Assembly (NCBI GenBank): GCA_035610365.1
Contig: CM069434.1
Span: forward strand, 31,706,238-31,770,237
Direction: 5' to 3'
DNA length: 64,000 nucleotides
Source: Aquatica leii
Taxonomy: Eukaryota > Arthropoda > Insecta > Coleoptera > Lampyridae
Shown: piece by piece, positions 23,078 through 33,244 of the stretch
How positions within the stretch are numbered: position 1 is the stretch's first letter
Layout of the letters: each line of letters begins with the position of its first letter
Program-made: the position numbers and the translations under genes
Notes under the pieces: model-generated
Told to the model about the DNA's origin: nothing
Databases searched by the model: none
The model's input: the letters and a program-made list of their open reading frames with translations, nothing else

Positions 23078-23708
23078 CTTTCCTATAAGGAAAGCATAGC
23101 AATCGCAATTTTTTTGCAGATGTTTACCTTTCAAGGTCTCCTGAATCAAAAAAATGTATTTTTGATAAAGAAATTGGGTGTCTGTGTGTGTGTAACGTTG
23201 TAGCCACGATAACTCTCAAACCAAAAGTGCTAGTAACTTCAAACTTGGTATAGAGATGACATGACTTTTTATATTTTCTCAATTTTATTATAAGATGGGT
23301 TTGATAAAGAAACCGGAAGTGAGTGTATCCACCATTTTTAACAGTTTTTTTTATATAATTTTGTACGTATGTAAATTATTCGAATTATTTTTACAGTTTC
23401 TTATAGAGATAATTAACTTCATAGTGTTGTAGACCAATAAGACAATATCAGTGTCACATGCAACAATCATAAGTTAGAAATGATTTCTTTAACTGAAAAT
23501 AATGTATGCTACTTTTTTTGCCGCTACCTAATTAAAAATAGATTAATAAACTAATATTTAAAAAAATCATTTTGACAAAAGTAAAAATGTCGCGCTTCGG
23601 CAACATTCCTGACGCTTCAGTTAATGAAAACGTTCAAAATGCGATTCCGAGACAGACAACTCAGTGTAGAGAAAGTGTGTGAAATCAATTTACAGAATTT
23701 TGCCAACA

Positions 23709-23712
23709 ACGC
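23709..23712. repeat. 4-bp TSD of LTR element, left
   Basis: acgc, matching 31124-31127. Removing the element and one copy restores the Crypton reading frame across the site. Confidence 0.85.
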
Positions 23713-25406
23713 TGTTACAATATTTATTGTGATCTGATGGGGAAAGGTGGAGAAAGAACCACAGAATTGAAGAATAGTATCACTTCACGTAATTAACCAG
23801 ATGTTATCGCTTACCTGTTTGGCTAGCCTCGCCGCAGGTGGTCGTCGGGTTAAAGAAAATCATAAGATACTCAATTAGTTCCGGTAAGCTGAATGCCCAA
23901 GTGCGCCACCTTCTCTCGAACTGTTATCCGCAGAAATTATGGTCTAGGGAAGAGAAAAGGAAAGCCTAGACCCGAAGTCTCCCCAAAAGAAAACATATGT
24001 AGTATTCACAATAACCATTTATTAAAAAAAATGATTCACCATCTCCTTCCGAACGGAAGAAACACAAACTGCGACGGTTACGCCACTGGTAAACTCCTGA
24101 CAATTATTTATATAACCCCACAGAGAAAAAGATTATTAAGCACAAATATCAATTACAAGTACATATATATAAGTCACAACAATAGAGTTTGGAAGCCACC
24201 GAAGCTAAGACCGCTTACGTAGCTAATAATTACCGCGGCTACGGTAGCGATGATTTAATAGATAAACGCGTTCCCGCTAATTAACGTACCGTCTGGGGGA
24301 CAGCTTGATCAAGCGTCATAGGACCGGTAAATAATAATAATCAAGTTAATATAGAGAGACGGGTAACTCCCAAAATTCTACCTTTGATAAAATTTAATGA
24401 TTACTGTAAGTGAATGAGAAGTTATCATAAATAATTGTAATGACTTGACCATTACACAGTTAAAGTATTGAATGAATTATTATACAAGAAAAATTATGAA
24501 TTACAATAAAGTTTGACGTTAGGTGATTTTAACATTTGAAAGAATTATTGTACAAAAAATTATGAATTACAATAAAGTTTGACGTTAGGTGATTTTAGCA
24601 TTACTCCGACAAGTTATAAAGACACGTGCACCGTAAGCTGATAAGATAGTTTTATACAATTTTTAATTTTTCCTTCCCGCCGGTAATTAACTTAAATAAG
24701 AAACAATTACACTCGACGTCGTCTCCCACTTCCGAAATCGGTTATATATATTTATACGAGAATCAATCTTAGTCGAAATATATGATAAAATGGCGACACG
24801 AACACGATCTTGCGTTTCCTCATGCACGCATCGCGGCCGCTGCTAAACGAAGGCTACAGCGTCCGGTCGAAATAAGGTCGACAGCGAGACTCCCGCGACT
24901 CCAATATAAAGGTGTCATAAATACCTCGAGTATCGTAGTAGTTCTCCTTACTTTGTCGAACATCCGAACTGGTTTAGCGCGTTCACCATTTCCCTCAGAT
25001 TATAGATAAAAGTACACGCAGATATACCTCAGAACGACAGACGAAGACGTCAGAAGCGAAGATCGAGTATCCAGCATCCACTTTAATATCAACCGCAACG
25101 TAACAAGGACAGAAAAAGACCCAAAGAAAGAAGCCACTTTATGTGTCTGGCCGTCCACAAGACATCGTGCCGATTTTATTTGCACCGGAGGTTCAATCGG
25201 ATTTATTTCCAAAAGGCTTTCCGATGTTCCCCCTGTTGTAAACCGATCCACAAACAGCATAAAAATGAATATAATTCGTCGACGACTAACAACTTTCGCG
25301 CCCCCGTAGGCGTGATTTCGAACTACGGCTCGAGGCCAAAGATGTTATTGTAAGTTGCCTAACTCTCAGGCGGATTTTGACTCGCAGTTGAAATTTACAC
25401 GTTACA
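23713..25406 (-). repeat. 3' LTR (left on the map)
   Basis: Near-identical to 29432-31123. It contains a 68-bp tandem duplication of a ttatgaattacaataaag block (units starting at 24474 and 24542), a minus-strand TATA-like run gtataaatatatataacc (about 24743-24760), and an 86-codon sense-strand open frame (25000-25260) of unknown meaning. The length of about 1.7 kb is large for an insect gypsy LTR. Confidence 0.92.
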
Positions 25407-25420
25407 AATTCCCCCCTAGC
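25407..25420 (-). promoter_or_regulatory. Polypurine tract
   Basis: The minus strand reads gctaggggggaatt immediately before the TGTAACG start of the 3' LTR. This is the expected primer site for plus-strand DNA synthesis and it fixes the orientation of the element. Confidence 0.75.
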
Positions 25421-27647
25421 AAGAAGTGAGACCCACGGTCGAAATCAAATCCGAACGCAGCCGTAAAGAACTTAGAGTGGAACTTGCCATGAAGTTCGTT
25501 ACCAACTAACCGCACATTGAAAACCACAAACCCAACCCAGGAACCAAAAACCACAGAAACCCAACCCGATAGATGAAGGAACAGAACCTTTCGAAGTTCC
25601 CTAAAATCAATCAAACCTAACTTGGACTAGAGACGCATACAGCAAAATGATACTGCCTGAGCAACCAAACTCCAAAGAACTTAGAAGGCCAATATCACGA
25701 AACTAACGTTCTCGTTAAAGCCACCAAATAGTGATTCCGGGTATGAATAAAGAACGAGACGTTATTCCAAGTACGGAGCGACGATCCAAGACAACTAAGA
25801 GAAAAAAAGAAGAGGAGAAAAAGACGGAAGTTTAGACTAGCGTCAAGGACCCAAGAGCCCTAAAGTCACAATGAAATCCCAACCCCAGTAGTTAAGCAAA
25901 ATCTTGGAAGAAAATTCCAAAGAAGTAATCTTTAAAAGAAAAAAGAACCCACCTAAGCAACCCCAAGGACCAAAGCCCAGTATTAGCAATCCTAAGAGAA
26001 GGAAAGAGAGAAGTAGAAAGAAGAAGAAGTCATGATTATCTGTTGCTAATCGAACACTAGTAGATTATCAATTGCTGTGCTAGACTGTCACAATGAGACG
26101 TAGAAACCGATTAACGGAATAGAGTACTCCCAGAAAAACCAAAGCATAAGTGGCAGAAGGGATACCCTAAGAATGACTACACACATCCAGAGAAACCGAC
26201 CAAGCGGGCGTACCTATAGTACAGAAAAGCGGAGTGATAGTCTGCCTCAAGTTTCAGACCTACTCAACAACCAAAGAACCTATGGAACCCAATTCAACAG
26301 CAGAAAGAAGAACTTAGACAGAAAGAAGAAGCATAGTTGCAGTGAACACTCAAGAGAAAAAGTTAGCAAAAGAAAAGAAGCAAGTGTCCAAGCAACCCAA
26401 GAGAAAAAGAAAGCAAGAAAGAAGGACAGAAAGACAGAAGGAGAAAAGAGAGTACATGATGTTGTTGTACGGATCGACTATCTCTCCCTAGGTAGTCGAC
26501 CCAACAGGACCCAGCCTACTGCCCAACCAAACCCGAAAGGCGAACCTTTAGGAGAAAGAAGAAAGAAGGAAGATATGGCAGGTAGGTGATAAGTAATCAA
26601 GAAGAAAAAAATGAGAAGTAAGAAATACAAGAAAGGAAGAAAAGAGACAGACGGAGATAGATAAGACTCGATGTAAATGTCTGATTCGTTCTTCTCTCCG
26701 TAGAAGAAACGAAAGGGAGTGACCAGCCCTTCAATGCCCAACCAACCGCCCAATAGGCGAACCATAAGGAGAATCCAAAAGAAAGAATAATGGTTGGCAC
26801 AAAGAAAAGATAGATAGGCCCCAAGAAGAAAAAAATAAAAAGTAGAAAAGATAAGAGATAGAGAAAGACGGAGACAGATAAGGCTTGATGTAACTGCCTG
26901 ATTCATTCTTCACTCCGTAGAAGAATGAAAAGAGAGACCACCCTACGGTGCCCAACCAACCACCCGATAGGCGAACCATAAGGAGAATCCAAAAGAAAGA
27001 ATAATGGTTGGCACAAAGAAAAGATAGATAGGCCCCAAGAAGAAAAAAATAAAAAGGAGAAAAGATAAGAGATAGAGAAAGACGGAGATAGATAAGGCTT
27101 GATGTAACTGCCTGATTCATTCTTCACCCCGTAGAAGAATGAAAAGAGAGACCACCCTATGGTGCCCAACCAACCACCCAAAGAAAAGAGAGGAGAAAAG
27201 AAGAGAAAAGATATCGTAGTTAGTCATAACCGAATGTGTCCCAAATGCTGTCCCCAAAGTGAAAAGTTTATTTCCAGACTTTTATGCCGACAAGCGGAAT
27301 AGGAAATCCCAAAAAAAATCAAAAATTTAACAGGAAAGCAGAGAATCCTATAAATGACATACCAATCCAAAAAAATGCCGACGAAGCGGGTACAACTATA
27401 TACAATACGGAAGGGTAGTCTGTCCCGAAATAAGATGGTAAAGAAAGAAAACCAAAAGAAAATTGTGAAGCAACTTAATCCAAAGAACAGCAAATCAGTG
27501 GCAGCAAATTGGAAGAAGGCAAATGGATAGCATCCGAGTTACTATAACCAAAATACCAACAAGATAGTTAGAAGAGTACAATCAAAAGTCCAAATACCCA
27601 AGCCAAACTAATAGCTAAAGTCAACAATCCAGAGTCAACAAGCGTTG
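25421..27647 (-). other. Non-coding trailer of the LTR element
   Basis: About 2.2 kb with no retroviral-type coding. Its minus strand is T- and C-rich, so open frames here are compositional. No envelope-like ORF was recognised. It contains the 214-bp tandem array. Confidence 0.55.
26521..27181. repeat. 214-bp tandem repeat in the LTR-element interior
   Basis: The marker gcccaaccaa recurs at 26521, 26736, 26950 and 27164, spacing 215, 214 and 214 bp. The two units at 26736 and 26950 are nearly identical, the first is diverged and the last is cut short. Each unit carries agacggaga(t/c)agataag and ggcgaacc(a)taagg. The array lies in the long non-coding trailer between the gag-integrase ORF and the 3' LTR. 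Confidence 0.85.
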
Positions 27648-29000
27648 TTAGAATTTACGACGCTTGCGACGCCGATGAAAGAAAAGCGAACGATCAAGAG
27701 GAAGAAACGTCGATGCATCAGCAGAAGAAACCAAAGAACTCGATGGAAAAGAGAAAGATGCAGCTTTTACCTCTTGAGCAGGTGTAGTATCTTCATGTCG
27801 ATGGGTAGAAAACCTATTAGCAACCCTATTGTTAGAACGCTTCATAGTACTTGGCAATAAGCGAGAGTGTGATCCTATAGTATTGTTTTGTCGCGAGCTA
27901 CAACAGCAAGACCGTATGTATTCAGCAACCTTAGACCTCATATGTGGCCAGTAGAAGTGCGAGCGAAGACCGTCCAACGTACTTTTAACACTACGATGAT
28001 CACCCTTAGATGGAAGATGGTGAGAAGAGATGAGCTGTTTGCGTTGATCTGATGGAACAACTAATTTCCATACACAAGGATCAGATCGAGAGATACGTAC
28101 ACGTTTACATAACAGATTTTCCACAATACACCAACGAGAGTAACGTCGCGGAAAAGTAGAAGCTTTAGCAATTAGACCTAGATACCAAGGATCGGTAGTA
28201 GGACGAATAAACCTAGCAACCGAAGAAAAATTTGGTGGAAGCGAAGCTAAAGAACGAACATGTCGTAAAGCTTTCTCAGCTTTAAGACCACAGTGAACAC
28301 AAGTAGTAGCAAAAGAAGGAACCGACGAAGTTGGAAGAGAACTAGCGACAGCCTTAGTCGAAGATATAGAGGCAGCAGTTTTGTTCGTATAACCCAAAGG
28401 TGGTTCTAGAAGTCGATCATTTTCTTCAAATGTCGAAGAGTTAAAAGAATTATTTGAGCTAAGATTAGATTCCAAACGTTTGCCTAAGGATATCAATTGT
28501 GAAAAAGATGTAATGTCGATGAGTGCGAAGTGAGACTGATAAAATAAAGTCAGATTGCGACGTATGATCTTCAGTTGTGTCTTCTCCGAGACTGGTTCTA
28601 GCAATTGCATGAAAAGATGCCGGATAGTAGCAACATACATTCCAATCGATTCGTTAGGTTGCATCCTACAGTTCTGAATAGTATATAGTAGACGTTCATC
28701 ATAGTCCAACGGTAGAAATTCCGTTTTCAAAAGAGTAGCAACATCCTTCCAAGAACGCAAAGAATAGCGTCGGGCTCTAAATACAACAAGAGCTTTACCG
28801 GACAGTACCTCAGAAGCTGAAAGAAAAAGCTGGTGGTGCGAAACACCGCGAGACATACACAATTCGTCGCCTCTAGTTAAAAAGTTCATCAGTTCAAAAG
28901 GATCTTCACCTGAGAAGTTTACATCCCAATCGGCCAAGTTGGTTTCCGCTTCAGAATCCGATGAAGTAAGAAATTGAAGTTCGTCTTCTAAAGAATACAT
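27648..29000 (-). CDS. Gag fused to N-terminal integrase region (450 aa)
   Basis: One open frame on the minus strand. Residues about 30-180 are a Ty3/gypsy gag domain (SGEDPFELMNFL, LFLSASEVLSGKALVVF, SWKDVATLLKTEFLPLDYDE, NESIGMYVATIRHLF). Residues 234-238 (CVHCG) look like the first half of a zinc knuckle. The frame then passes at about residue 245 straight into the region ahead of integrase (DPWYLGLIAKASTFP, about 270-284). Next comes the integrase zinc-binding domain at about 314-370 (WKLVVPSDQRKQLISSHHLP, HFYWPHMRSKVAEYIRSCC), with its second Cys pair imperfect. Protease, reverse transcriptase, RNase H and the integrase DDE core are missing. A basic tail (HRRRKRRKF) ends the protein. It could supply particle protein but not catalysis. 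The frame is intact, so expression is possible. Confidence 0.75.
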   Translation of the reverse strand: MYSLEDELQFLTSSDSEAETNLADWDVNFSGEDPFELMNFLTRGDELCMSRGVSHHQLFLSASEVLSGKALVVFRARRYSLRSWKDVATLLKTEFLPLDYDERLLYTIQNCRMQPNESIGMYVATIRHLFMQLLEPVSEKTQLKIIRRNLTLFYQSHFALIDITSFSQLISLGKRLESNLSSNNSFNSSTFEENDRLLEPPLGYTNKTAASISSTKAVASSLPTSSVPSFATTCVHCGLKAEKALRHVRSLASLPPNFSSVARFIRPTTDPWYLGLIAKASTFPRRYSRWCIVENLLCKRVRISRSDPCVWKLVVPSDQRKQLISSHHLPSKGDHRSVKSTLDGLRSHFYWPHMRSKVAEYIRSCCCSSRQNNTIGSHSRLLPSTMKRSNNRVANRFSTHRHEDTTPAQEVKAASFSFPSSSLVSSADASTFLPLDRSLFFHRRRKRRKF

Positions 29001-29404
29001 GGTTCACACGAGATAACACACTAAGATTTTAACACCAAATAATCCTATGAGTAATCGGTAAGAGTCTAATTAAAATTAACAGCACAAGCGGCTCCCTTAA
29101 GCAAAACCTATAGCTAAACACAAAATCCCAAAACTAAAATTAATTGTAGCAGTCCACAAAAACGCGAACCCACGTAATAGTATTCGAAACTCTAGCAAAA
29201 AGAAAAAAAAGATTTCACCCACTAGGTAGAAAAATATAAGCAAGCAACTAATGAGTAAAACTTCAGAAAAGTATAACTTGAGCTTCTATACTACCAGAAA
29301 AAAATAATAACAAGCAGGAAGTAGTAATTAATAAGAAATTTGAGCAAGTAAACCGTAGCACTTATTCACCGTCAGAACCCGTTCAAGAAGAAAATCGTCG
29401 AAGG

Positions 29405-29423
29405 CCTCACGTTGCTGGTGCCA
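29405..29423 (-). promoter_or_regulatory. Candidate tRNA primer-binding site
   Basis: Eight bases inside the 5' LTR the minus strand reads tggcaccagcaacgtgagg. It starts with the obligatory TGG and resembles the lysine-tRNA type of primer site, with small differences. It is not an exact match to any tRNA end I can recall, so the tRNA is not assigned. Confidence 0.4.
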
Positions 29424-29431
29424 GAAATATT

Positions 29432-31123
29432 TGTTACAATATTTATTGTGATCTGATGGGGAAAGGTGGAGAAAGAACCACAGAATTGAAGAATAGTATC
29501 ACTTCACGTAATTAACCAGATGTTATCGCTTACCTGTTTGGCTAGCCTCGCCGCAGGTGGTCGTCGGGTTAAAGAAAATCATAAGATACTCAATTAGTTC
29601 CGGTAAGCTGAATGCCCAAGTGCGCCACCTTCTCTCGAACTGTTATCCGCAGAAATTATGGTCTAGGGAAGAGAAAAGGAAAGCCTAGACCCGAAGTCTC
29701 CCCAAAAGAAAACATATGTAGTATTCACAATAACCATTTATTAAAAAAATGATTCACCATCTCCTTCCGAACGGAAGAAACACAAACTGCGACAGTTACG
29801 CCACTGGTAAACTCCTGACAATTATTTATATAACCCCACAGAGAAAAAGATTATTAAGCACAAATATCAATTACAAGTACATATATATAAGTCACAACAA
29901 TAGAGTTTGGAAGCCACCGAAGCTAAGACCGCTTACGTAGCTAATAATTACCGCGGCTACGGTAGCGATGATTTAATAGATAAACGCGTTCCCGCTAATT
30001 AACGTACCGTCTGGGGACAGCTTGATCAAGCGTCATAGGACCGGTAAATAATAATAATCAAGTTAATATAGAGAGACGGGTAACTCCCAAAATTCTACCT
30101 TTGATAAAATTTAATGATTACTGTAAGTGAATGAGAAGTTATCATAAATAATTGTAATGACTTGACCATTACACAGTTAAAGTATTGAATGAATTATTAT
30201 ACAAGAAAAATTATGAATTACAATAAAGTTTGACGTTAGGTGATTTTAACATTTGAAAGAATTATTGTACAAAAAATTATGAATTACAATAAAGTTTGAC
30301 GTTAGGTGATTTTAACATTACTCCGACAAGTTATAAAGACACGTGCACCGTAAGCTGATAAGATAGTTTTATACAATTTTTAATTTTTCCTTCCCGCCGG
30401 TAATTAACTTAAATAAGAAACAATTACACTCGACGTCGTCTCCCACTTCCGAAATCGGTTATATATATTTATACGAGAATCAATCTTAGTCGAAATATAT
30501 GATAAAATGGCGACACGAACACGATCTTGCGTTTCCTCATGCACGCATCGCGGCCGCTGCTAAACGAAGGCTACAGCGTCCGGTCGAAATAAGGTCGACA
30601 GCGAGACTCCCGCGACTCCAATATAAAGGTGTCATAAATACCTCGAGTATCGTAGTAGTTCTCCTTACTTTGTCGAACATCCGAACTGGTTTAGCGCGTT
30701 CACCATTTCCCTCAGATTATAGATAAAAGTACACGCAGATATACCTCAGAACGACAGACGAAGACGTCAGAAGCGAAGATCGAGTATCCAGCATCCACTT
30801 TAATATCAACCGCAACGTAACAAGGACAGAAAAAGACCCAAAGAAAGAAGCCACTTTATGTGTCTGGCCGTCCACAAGACATCGTGCCGATTTTATTTGC
30901 ACCGGAGGTTCAATCGGATTTATTTCCAAAAGGCTTTCCGATGTTCCCCCTGTTGTAAACCGATCCACAAACAGCATAAAAATGAATATAATTCGTCGAC
31001 GACTAACAACTTTCGCGCCCCCGTAGGCGTGATTTCGAACTACGGCTCGAGGCCAAAGATGTTATTGTAAGTTGCCTAACTCTCAGGCGGATTTTGACTC
31101 GCAGTTGAAATTTACACGTTACA
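29432..31123 (-). repeat. 5' LTR (right on the map)
   Basis: The second copy of the LTR. It carries the same 68-bp duplication, TATA-like run and 86-codon sense frame (30717-30977). Differences seen from the left copy are one G shorter in a ctggggg run, one A shorter in a poly(A), and two G/A substitutions. It would hold the promoter for the minus-strand transcript. Confidence 0.92.
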
Positions 31124-31127
31124 ACGC
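31124..31127. repeat. 4-bp TSD of LTR element, right
   Basis: acgc, matching 23709-23712. Confidence 0.85.
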
Positions 31128-31589
31128 AAATATGAATTATTCGAATCTTTGTCCACTGATACGATTGCAAGTATTTTAAAAGATTATGCATTTAATATGC
31201 GGAAACGTAATGGAGAAGATTATAAGGAATCTTGTGTCAAAACGATATGGAATACAACCGCGAAGTTAGTGCAAGACTTGTATTTTAACAAATATAATAG
31301 AAAAATTGACCTATTTTCGGATATAGTCTTCAAAGCTGCACGAGAAACAAGGAACACCAAACGCAAGCAACTGCAATCAATTTTGGAGAAACGAAAAGTA
31401 AGTGCTGAAGCATTCTCTCTTGAAGAAATTGACAAGATTACAAACAGCTTTGACGAAGATACTCCAGAAAGCCTTCAGAAAAAGTTTTTCCACATTCTTT
31501 CTTTTGAATTAGCGTGGCGCGGTGGGGAAGGAAGCAATTGTATCACGGACTATTTTAAAGAAGAAGTAGGAAACGATGGATGTGCGACA

Positions 31590-31640
31590 GGCAGGATTAT
31601 TTATAATATATTATATATATAATATATATAATATATTTAC
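31590..31640. repeat. AT microsatellite in Crypton coding sequence
   Basis: A tatataatatatataatat run of about 35 bp interrupts the recombinase coding region and coincides with the end of the upstream open frame at 31622. It looks like a slippage expansion after inactivation. Confidence 0.7.
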
Positions 31641-32246
31641 AAAAACTTGTCAAGGTGGGTTAAAAATAACTAAAGAAATTCATTAAATTTTAAATAATAT
31701 AGATGGTGCTGAAAAATGCGCAGAGAATAAGTGGCTTACGCCTAAAAAGGAAAACATAGACCGATGTCTATTCAACAAACTGCAAGAAAAACGTAGTCCA
31801 CACATTACATCTAATAGACTATTTTTAACTGCAAATCCTCACTGGAAAACAACTGGAAAATGGTACAAAAATTCTCCTGTAGGTCACAAAAAAAGGAAAT
31901 TGACAATTACTTGCATCGTTCTAGTATTGTTTCGCATTTAGCAAAATCTGGAATAAATGAACAAAAATTAATTAAGATTACTGGCCACAGTAATGCATCT
32001 TCAATAGAACCATATCTTTATATTGACGAGAACCACCACACCAACAGCATCAACCAAATACGACACTCAAACATCATTTCTCAAAATTCTAGTTCAGATT
32101 TACTTCATGTCGCATTTCCATCAACTTCAAAACAAAATAATTTTCAAGCTACGTTTACTAATTGTACTTTTAAAATTATAATTGTTCTTATAAAGTTGTT
32201 AAAAAATTGACGTACTTAACGCTTCATTCAGTTAATTTTCCAACCA

Positions 32247-32464
32247 AAGATCATTCGTTCTCAACTCTTGTCAAGCAAGATTTTAATTTTTTTTATTTGC
32301 ATTGATTGCTAAAAGGTAATTAAACTCAATCCAAATCTTAAGAAAAGAACCCTCGCGCTTTGCGCTCGAGTGTTTTGGTCAATTTTATCTCGTTTAATTG
32401 CCAAGCAACCAGTGCTCATACAAAATAAAAATCTTGACGACAAGAGTTGAGCACTTATGATCTT
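32247..32464. repeat. Long inverted repeat near the Crypton 3' end
   Basis: The left arm (about 32247-32290) and right arm (about 32421-32464) share gatcat, then ctcaactcttgtc, then caagattttaatttt in inverted orientation, with about 130 bp between. The loop includes tcgcgctttgcgctcgag. It may be a small MITE that inserted into the Crypton, or a structural 3' end of the Crypton itself. Confidence 0.6.
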
Positions 32465-33244
32465 ACTGTTGATAATTTTTTATAACAATTTATTCAAACA
32501 AAAAGAAATTTTTAATTTTTTAGTTTATTAGATATTTTATTTATAATTTAAAATGGATTCCAAATCTAATCTAGGTTCGAATCTTCCTGCGACGATTTTT
32601 TTAGAAAAAAAAAATCCTATCTTAGAAGGAAAGCAAGATACGTTAAAAATAACAAGTTTTACTGATTTACTAAAGAGGAAAGCAATATCGAGGTGAACAA
32701 ATGTAGGAGTTAGTCGATATGACAACATAACCTCAATGTACCATATTTCGGTTCTATATTAATAAAATCGAGAAAAAAATTTCAAAAAATTATAGCATGC
32801 TAGGAAATCAATAAAAACGAGTACATATAATTGCAAAGTGGGTAGTCTGAAAAAATGTGTAAATAAAAATTGTCTAATCTGGAATGCTTAGTACTTTTGC
32901 TATTATTTCTTTTAAGCAAATAAAATTATAAACCTGAATTCTGTATATTCTTTTGATTTGGATGTTTTTCTTCAATTTAACAAAAAAATATGTAGAAATT
33001 TCTTATAGGAAAGTCGTGTGGTGACCATATCAGTTTTTTTTTGCTTTTGGATTTGTAAATTAGTACAAAAAAATATTTTTGTTAAAATATTGTTATCAAT
33101 AAGTAAATTTTACATTTTTTTCTAATGTATGTATTTTGAAATTAGTAAGAATTAGTAACCTAGATCGCTCGTTTCGTCGTACTTTTCATTTATTGTGTTA
33201 AGTGCAGTTGTCTACAAAAACTTAGTCTCTCTGAATTTTTAATT

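Larger units (their letters stand above)
23713..31123 (-). mobile_element. Young non-autonomous Ty3/gypsy LTR retrotransposon
   Basis: Two long terminal repeats of 1694 and 1692 bp flank a 4.0-kb interior, all within a 4-bp TSD (acgc at 23709-23712 and 31124-31127). LTRs begin TG and end CA on both strands. By eye they differ by two substitutions and two one-base length changes, so the insertion is very recent. Orientation is set by gag-integrase coding on the minus strand and by a purine tract (aggggggaatt on the minus strand) directly against the left LTR, which is therefore the 3' LTR. Protease, reverse transcriptase and RNase H are absent. The element must depend on an autonomous relative. 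Confidence 0.9.
23587..32210 (+). pseudogene. Crypton tyrosine recombinase, interrupted and decayed
   Basis: The reading frame starts at ATG 23587 (MSRFGNIPDASVNENVQN) and runs 42 codons to 23712. It is broken by the LTR element and resumes in the same frame at 31128. One in-frame TGA replaces what is probably Trp at codon 32. The core shows LKDYAFNMRKRNGEDY, then FFHILSFELAWRGGEG, whose Arg fits the first catalytic Arg. After an AT microsatellite at about 31600 the frame shifts, but WKTTGKWYKNSPVG is readable. At 31860-32210 come YLHRSSIVSHLAKSG and KITGHSNASSIEPYLYID, the HxxR box and the C-terminal catalytic His/Tyr. The HxxR box has lost its His, and about 25 residues before it are deleted. 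The family includes the animal DUF3504/KCTD1-type domesticated Cryptons. Confidence 0.75.
23414..32470 (+). mobile_element. Crypton inside element A
   Basis: The inserted block is flanked by GATAAT (23408-23413 and 32471-32476). Once the younger LTR element and one copy of its 4-bp TSD are discounted, its own length is about 1.64 kb. That accommodates a single tyrosine-recombinase gene plus short flanks, the expected layout of a Crypton. These elements integrate by site-specific recombination of a circular form and leave short direct repeats. No terminal inverted repeats are seen at its extreme ends, but a 214-bp hairpin sits just inside the 3' end. Confidence 0.7.
23078..33025 (+). mobile_element. 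Element A, copy 2, split by a nested insertion
   Basis: The first half (23078-23413) starts with ctttcctataaggaaag and matches the minus strand of 967-660. The second half (32471-33025) resumes where the first stops and ends with tcttataggaaagtcgtgtg followed by gtgac, matching the minus strand of about 650-15. The B-box-like ggttcgaatct is at 32574-32584. The 9057-bp interruption is flanked by GATAAT on both sides. The interior near 32800-33000 differs from copy 1. Confidence 0.7.

Noticed and set aside
25000..25353. Open frames within the LTRs (60-109 codons), repeated at 30717-31070
   Set aside because: They occur twice because the LTRs are duplicates. No domain is recognised. The 86-codon sense-strand frame is only noted under the LTR entries.
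26478..27181. Hydrophobic minus-strand frames repeated in tandem (FFLLGAYLSFLCANHYSFFW and similar)
   Set aside because: They follow the 214-bp tandem repeat and its polypyrimidine bias. Transmembrane-like text here is compositional, not an envelope gene.
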